From NCBI GenBank assembly GCA_022925895.1, contig JAKSYS010000647.1, forward strand, positions 1-35,710: a DNA stretch of 35,710 nt. The letters run 5' to 3'. A program made the translations under genes and the position numbers. This document shows positions 31,230-35,710 of the stretch, piece after piece (position 1 is the first letter of the stretch; every line of letters starts with the position of its first letter). The DNA comes from Fragilaria crotonensis. Its lineage: Eukaryota > Bacillariophyta > Fragilariophyceae > Fragilariales > Fragilariaceae. Below the pieces are notes generated by a model. It made no database searches. It was not told the DNA's origin and was given only the letters and a program-made list of their open reading frames with translations.

Positions 31230-32337
31230 GGGGACTGTGCTTGCATGCTTCTTGAGAGCCCCATGTTGACGCAGCGGATGGACCGAGGCTTCCAGCGAGG
31301 CAGCTTCTTTCCATCTGCAATGGTTTTCTCAAGAGCATACACAGGACATCCCCACACATGCAGATCATGATACTTCCTTTGCTCCCATCTGGACTTAGTG
31401 AAGACATCACTTGGACAGAGACCTGTTGCCAAATCAGGAACATGGTTGTGGAGAAAGATAGCATGGGAGACTGCCATTGGCCAAAGTGTTGCATCAGCCA
31501 CATCTGGCCAATGTACCGCTGAATGGAGCATCATTGTCCGAGCGATCGACATGATCGCTTGGATTGCCCTCTCAGCATGGCCATTGTGATGGTGAGCTCC
31601 AACTCCAGCAAACTTGACGACTTGCTTCAGAGTTCCAAGGTGCTCAGTGAACTTAGCTGAGGTGAAGCTCCCACCATTGTCAGAGAGATAGGATTGTGGA
31701 ATGACTCCACTGTCCCTTGCCATCAACTCAAAGTTCTGCTTGGCCTTCAGAGTCTCATGAGTGTTCAGATGCTTCTGAAACTCAACATGCACAAAGTTGG
31801 AAGCATGATCAATGAAGAGGCAGCCACCAGCAAACATGTCTGAGTTCAAGCTCCTTCCAGCTGAAGAGAAGAGCCTTCCCTTTGTTCCACAAATGAAGTG
31901 ATCAATGGAGACTTGTTGTCCAGGGAGCAAGTTGTCTGCCTTGAGAACTCCAGCTCGATCCTTGATAACAGTTGTGATCTTGGCAGGAGCTGGTCGCTGA
32001 TGTTGCTTCCCATATTGGCATGCGGCACACTTGGGAGGGTTGACAATTCGGCAAGCAGCAGTATGGAGTGATCGATGCGACTCACCCGACTCAGGACTCC
32101 AGTTCGCATGATGAATTGGATCTTGCGAAAGGAAAGGTGTCCAAGGCGGTGCCACCTTAATAACTCCTTCTCAGCTTCAGTCAAGTTGAGGTTGCTCTCA
32201 TGAACAGTGTTGAGAGTAATGTTGAGAGCTGCAACTGCCTTGGGAGTATCTGAGCTGCGGTGTGCATCAGAGGTAGGCAAGTTGTTGTCAGGGTTGACTT
32301 GCAATGAGTTGCCCTCTGGCTTCATCAGAGGTGCCAC
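31220..32337 (-). pseudogene. copia integrase with pre-integrase zinc region
   Basis: 32337-31846 starts with the GAG_pre-integrase part, ending LLRWHRLGHLSFRKIQFI. The core is in 32155-31220: CAACQYGKQ (zinc-binding pair), VSIDHFICGT (first catalytic Asp), LSDNGGSFTSAKF (second Asp), GHAERAIQAIM (catalytic Glu). The two parts are in different frames, with the shift between about 32155 and 32070. Confidence 0.88.
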
Positions 32338-32752
32338 TCAAGGTCAGTTGATGAGCTTCAATGGTGATGGTCTCTCCAGGGTAAGCTTGGAGCAAGCTTG
32401 TGGTGGATAGGAGCCTGACCTTGATGCAAGACACCAAGTATGCTGGGACCTTGAGCATCCTTAGGTTGCCCAGAGTATCTTGCATTGCCCACAGAACATG
32501 ACCTTGGCCTTCAATCCTGAGTCCCTTTGCAATGCCCTGCAGTTGAGTGATAGGGCCAGGGGTGTTGATGGGTCCAACAAAGTCCTTGCGGTCAGGAGTG
32601 ATCGAGATGCTTGCACCAGAGTCCCAAATGACAGGAAACGTTGAAGCCTTGGGAAGGGATTCGCGGAAGCGGTCGGTTGACTGGAGAGCCATGCGAAGGA
32701 TTGTGGAGTAGTTGCCGTTTGGAAACTTAGCCATGTTCACTTGCATTGCCAT
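32288..32752 (-). pseudogene. copia aspartic protease
   Basis: A 154-residue open segment with VIWDSGASISITPDRKDF, the DSG active-site loop of retroviral-type aspartic proteases, followed by the family's variable beta region (GQGHVLWAMQDTLGNLRML). It precedes the integrase as expected in a copia polyprotein. Confidence 0.85.
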
Positions 32753-32796
32753 CTTGCGAGCAGCTTGAAGTTGCTTGGAGGTCCACTGATGGTTCC

Positions 32797-33551
32797 CTAG
32801 GCCTTGGAAGCCAATGGGAGAGACGGGGCGATAGACGCCGTTGGACTTGGGAAGCCTGCGAGCGCGGCGTCGCTGCTGGCGAAGCGGAGCGTCGAGGTAG
32901 GCGTCGTTGACATCGCAGTGGTTGATCCTGGCCCTTCCTCTTGCGTCGACAAATCCGATGGCGAGCGGGATGTGTTACGGAGCTTGGGGCAAGGTTCAGT
33001 TGGCCCATGGACGATTGTATCGTTGCAGTGGCGGCAGGTCCAGTGAGTTGATCGCGGAATGGAGCGCTTGAGCGAGTCGACACGCTGAAGGAGAGTTGCA
33101 ACCTTGGAGTGAAGGTCGTTCAACTGCACTTGCTGCTGTTGTTCAACCAACGTTGGTGCATTCCTCCGAATGTAGCGTCCCATGGATCGCAAGTTAATGG
33201 GGTACCTGCGATGCAGTCCATGGGAGCGAATACTTCCGGCTTGGGAACATTCGCGTCGTGTGACCTTGCGATTGTGTTGCTTGAGAGCACGACGATGGCG
33301 GCGAGAAGGTAGCTCTTAGGATCAGGCTCAGGCGATGTTGAGCTGGGCTTAGGAAGCCAGAACAGTACGACCATGGCCAGTAAGGCCCAAAGCAATGGAG
33401 CAATGAGCGCCTCCTGGTGAGCCTCCAAAATTGCGAGACGTGGGCGAACGACCATGACATGCGCTCGAAGGATTGCCATGACTTGGCTCCAATCGACGGC
33501 GTTAAAATGCGCCATGGCGAGTTGAATAATTTCCAGCGTGGAGGTCCACAT
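32797..33551 (-). pseudogene. Unassigned retroelement segment with a hydrophobic helix and a Cys/His motif
   Basis: Lies between gag and protease. 33551-33120 encodes a helix-forming stretch and one strongly hydrophobic segment (LIAPLLWALLAMVVLFWLP) that would be membrane-spanning. 33192-32797, in another frame, has a coiled-coil-like part (QLNDLHSKVATLLQRVDSLK) and WTCRHCNDTIVHGPTEPCPK, a possible zinc site. I know no standard copia domain with this content. Confidence 0.5.
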
Positions 33552-33748
33552 AGTTTTGCAAACGGGACTGAAAATATTGCCATCACGTAGGTGAGCAGAA
33601 CGAGTACGGGAGGATCCGGGTCACCATGGTGCGCAGGATAAAGAGCGCGTCAGTCACACTTGGGACGACCTCAATTTCCGTGGTCCACACCGATGGATCG
33701 AAGGCAAAGGAGACATTGTTGATTGCAGAACCAACACCTTGAGGGCCC

Positions 33749-35098
33749 TCAGAGCTCTTCTTGACTCCAGTGCGTTGCCGTTGCGTGGGTAGTAGTCCAA
33801 CGCTTGCAGCTTGCACCAGTTGAAAGCCTTTCCATTGGCTTGCTTGACTTGGGGTGCTCCAGATGGAGGAGGAGTAGACTTCCAGGACTTGACATCCTTT
33901 GGTCTTTCATTGCCATTCCCATTCCTGCCCTTGCCCTTGTTGTTCTCTGGGCATTCGCGCGACCAGTGTCCAGGCTTGTTGCACTTGTGACAGACTCCTT
34001 TCTTGGCAAGTCCAGCACCATTGTTGGAGGCCTTGGACTGATGAGGTTGAGTACCTCAGCTCTGGTGATTGGAGTCGCCATGTTTCCGAATGCAGCTGGT
34101 GGAGCCTTGAGTCGCGAGTGTGACGTGCAGGTGGCCACTCCTTCCTGTCAAAGAGCGTCCTGTAGGCATCCTCTGCGTGAGCGCAGATGTCCTTGTAGGT
34201 CAGCTTGTTGACTTGCATGTGAAGGTTGGCAGCTTCCTTGTCCTTGAATCCAATGTCCAAAAGAGCTTGCTCCAAGTTCTGCTTGACAGATCTCAGGGGG
34301 AAGCGGAAGTCCTCATTGCCAGAACCACCAGCCAAAAGAAAGATCTTGAGCATGGCCAGAGTGAGGTTGTGGTCATACTGGCCAGCAGTTGTCAACTCAT
34401 TTGCATCCTTGCGAAAGTGAGCTGCCAATTGTTCAAGGTTCTCTCCAGAGTACTGACTTGGGAGCCTGGCCTTGATGATGGCCTTGAGATCTTCAAACCT
34501 CTCAATGGAGGTGGACTGGATGGACTTGAGGAACTGGAGCCAAACAACTGGGAAGGAGTCAGAATCATCCAACTTCTCAGTCACCTTATTGCTTAGCTCA
34601 GTAGAGTGAAGCAAGCAAATAGGTCCTGGCTGCCATATCGTTGGTCCGGTCATACTTGTCGTAGCGTTGAACTTGAGCTTCCGCCAACAACTTTGCCGAC
34701 TGGACCGTGTACCTGGCGTGAGCCTTGATAACGTTAGTCATCTTGGCGTCGTCAGTTGGGTCCCTGAGGTAAGCAATGGAGTCCATGCCAGTGTCCTTGA
34801 GATGATCCCAGACAACATTCTGGAAGCTGATCAAATCATCACTTGGCTTGAAGGAGATCTTGTGCCCAGTTCTCCTGAAGTTGTAGCCCTTCTGGGCTGC
34901 AGAAACATAGACAGGGCGGAGCTGGTTGGGAGAGGTGTGCTCTAGGAGAGCAATGGAGCCATCCAAACCTGTCCAGGTGTGGTTGGGCTTTCCACCTGTC
35001 CAAGCAGACCATTCATCCTTGGTCACCAAAGTGATTCCCAATGAGGGGAACAAGAGGCTTGAGCTTGAAGGAGCTGGGAGCTCCACTGGGGCAGTCAT
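33749..35098 (-). pseudogene. copia gag with CCHC zinc knuckle
   Basis: 35098-34598 encodes the gag N-terminal half (DEWSAWTGGKPNHTWTGLDG). The frame shifts near 34610 into 34653-33907 (LDDSDSFPVVWLQFLKSIQS, KDICAHAEDAYRTLF), and again near 34130. The zinc knuckle CHKCNKPGHWSREC (C-x2-C-x4-H-x4-C) is at 33992-33951 in a third frame. Gag packages element RNA into particles. At least three frame changes make a functional product from this copy unlikely. An upstream Met at 35303 could be the original start. Confidence 0.82.
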
Positions 35099-35543
35099 TG
35101 AGTTGGGAACTCCAAGACAGACTCTTCATCAGTAGCAAGAGTCCTGGCTTGAGCGATTGCCTCGGTGAGGCGAACGTCGACAGGATCGGAGATCTCGAAT
35201 CCTTCTGGATTGCCGCGGCCTTCGACAGCAGTCCCGAGGATTCCAACAACAGGTTCGTCTGGAAGATTCGTCGGGGACGGCCTTCAGATGGTGGAACCGA
35301 CATGATGATTGGAGTCTTGGCTTGGAAAGCAGATCTTCAACCACTCAACAGATTGCTGACTGCGTACTGAGTTGGCAGAGAGCAATGAATCAGCCTAGTC
35401 TTGGGAAGACGGGGCTGTCGCAGGATCGCCGGAGGAGACCTGCCTTGACGCTGAGCGTAGCTTCCTGGAAAGGAACTTGAAACGAGCTTGCCGGAGAGGA
35501 AAGTGCGTTAGAGGGTAAGTCTTATTATTGGGCGAAAATAACC

Positions 35544-35710
35544 AGTCGAAGTACACGGCGTGATCAAGGCTGCGTACTAGTTCGTAGAAATCCGTCTGGT
35601 CAAACGTAGAGTTATAAATTCTAGTGTTGTTTAACTTATGAGCTTATTTCTAGGTTTCATTTGAAAGAACCAATTCAATCCAGGAACGATTGAATCTTGC
35701 CGATCTACTT
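35544..35710 (-). repeat. 5' LTR of the copia element, cut by the window edge
   Basis: Matches 28086-28258 with scattered mismatches (ccgggttcggtc against ccgtctggtc; cactttgaagg against catttgaaag; aggtccgatt against aggaacgatt). The inner side reads GGTTATTTTCGCCC on the minus strand just after the LTR, where a primer-binding site should be; I cannot match it to a tRNA. Confidence 0.85.

Larger units (their letters stand above)
28086..35710 (-). mobile_element. Ty1/copia LTR retrotransposon, incomplete at right edge
   Basis: On the minus strand the order is partial 5' LTR, gag with zinc knuckle, protease, integrase, reverse transcriptase, RNase H, 3' LTR. Integrase before reverse transcriptase makes it copia, not gypsy. 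The two LTR copies share at least 170 bp with several mismatches and small indels (roughly 5 percent), so the insertion is not recent. Every coding domain is interrupted by frameshifts, so this copy looks non-autonomous unless the indels are errors. Target-site duplications cannot be tested because the right end lies outside the window. LTR ends do not show clear TG...CA at the edge I can define. Confidence 0.9.

Overview
The window looks like nuclear DNA of a diatom, probably a pennate one. This is inferred from three things: a plastid-targeted lumen protein with a diatom-type bipartite leader (signal peptide, a Phe just after the predicted cleavage site, then a twin-arginine lumen signal); a Ty1/copia element of the kind common in diatoms; and a short 100-bp GT-AG intron. 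The tRNA-Pro also has eukaryotic form. I cannot name the species.

Layout. 1-3145: no supportable gene, probably decayed mobile-element DNA. 3146-16315: a tandem cluster of three paralogues encoding arrays of a near-identical 37-residue repeat (111 bp) of the octotricopeptide/heptatricopeptide (OPR/HPR) type, with a C-terminal RAP domain in two of the three. These should be organellar RNA-binding proteins; an Arg-rich N-terminus suggests mitochondria. Copy 1 (13 full repeats) has a 1-nt frameshift that cuts off the RAP domain. Copy 2 (18 full repeats) is intact. Copy 3 (about 19 repeats plus decayed ones) has two +1 shifts in A-runs and has lost the RAP domain. Copies 2 and 3 share a 649-bp tract in which I see no difference, across promoter and 5' coding sequence. 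Behind copy 2 lies a truncated pseudogene of the PsbP-like gene whose intact version lies behind copy 3, so the duplicated unit was [repeat-RAP gene + convergent PsbP-like gene].

16710-21370: single-copy genes: a spliced PsbP-like thylakoid lumen gene (-), tRNA-Pro(UGG) (-), an ankyrin-repeat/family-16 methyltransferase fusion (-), and a divergent GT90/CAP10-type membrane glycosyltransferase (+). 22392-25642: a large AAA-ATPase/TPR-like signalling protein (+) with two apparent frame interruptions and no in-frame ATG. 25643-28085: no convincing gene. 28086-35710: a minus-strand Ty1/copia retrotransposon running off the right edge, with both LTRs visible (right one partial), gag, protease, integrase, reverse transcriptase and RNase H, all broken by frameshifts.

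The most interesting system is the OPR/HPR-RAP cluster. Near-identical repeats, a higher-order two-repeat expansion, mosaic paralogues and decaying copies are what one expects of a fast-evolving modular RNA-recognition family, formally similar to restorer-of-fertility PPR clusters in plants. That analogy is inference. Several frame breaks sit in homopolymers, so consensus errors in the assembly must be excluded before genes are called dead.
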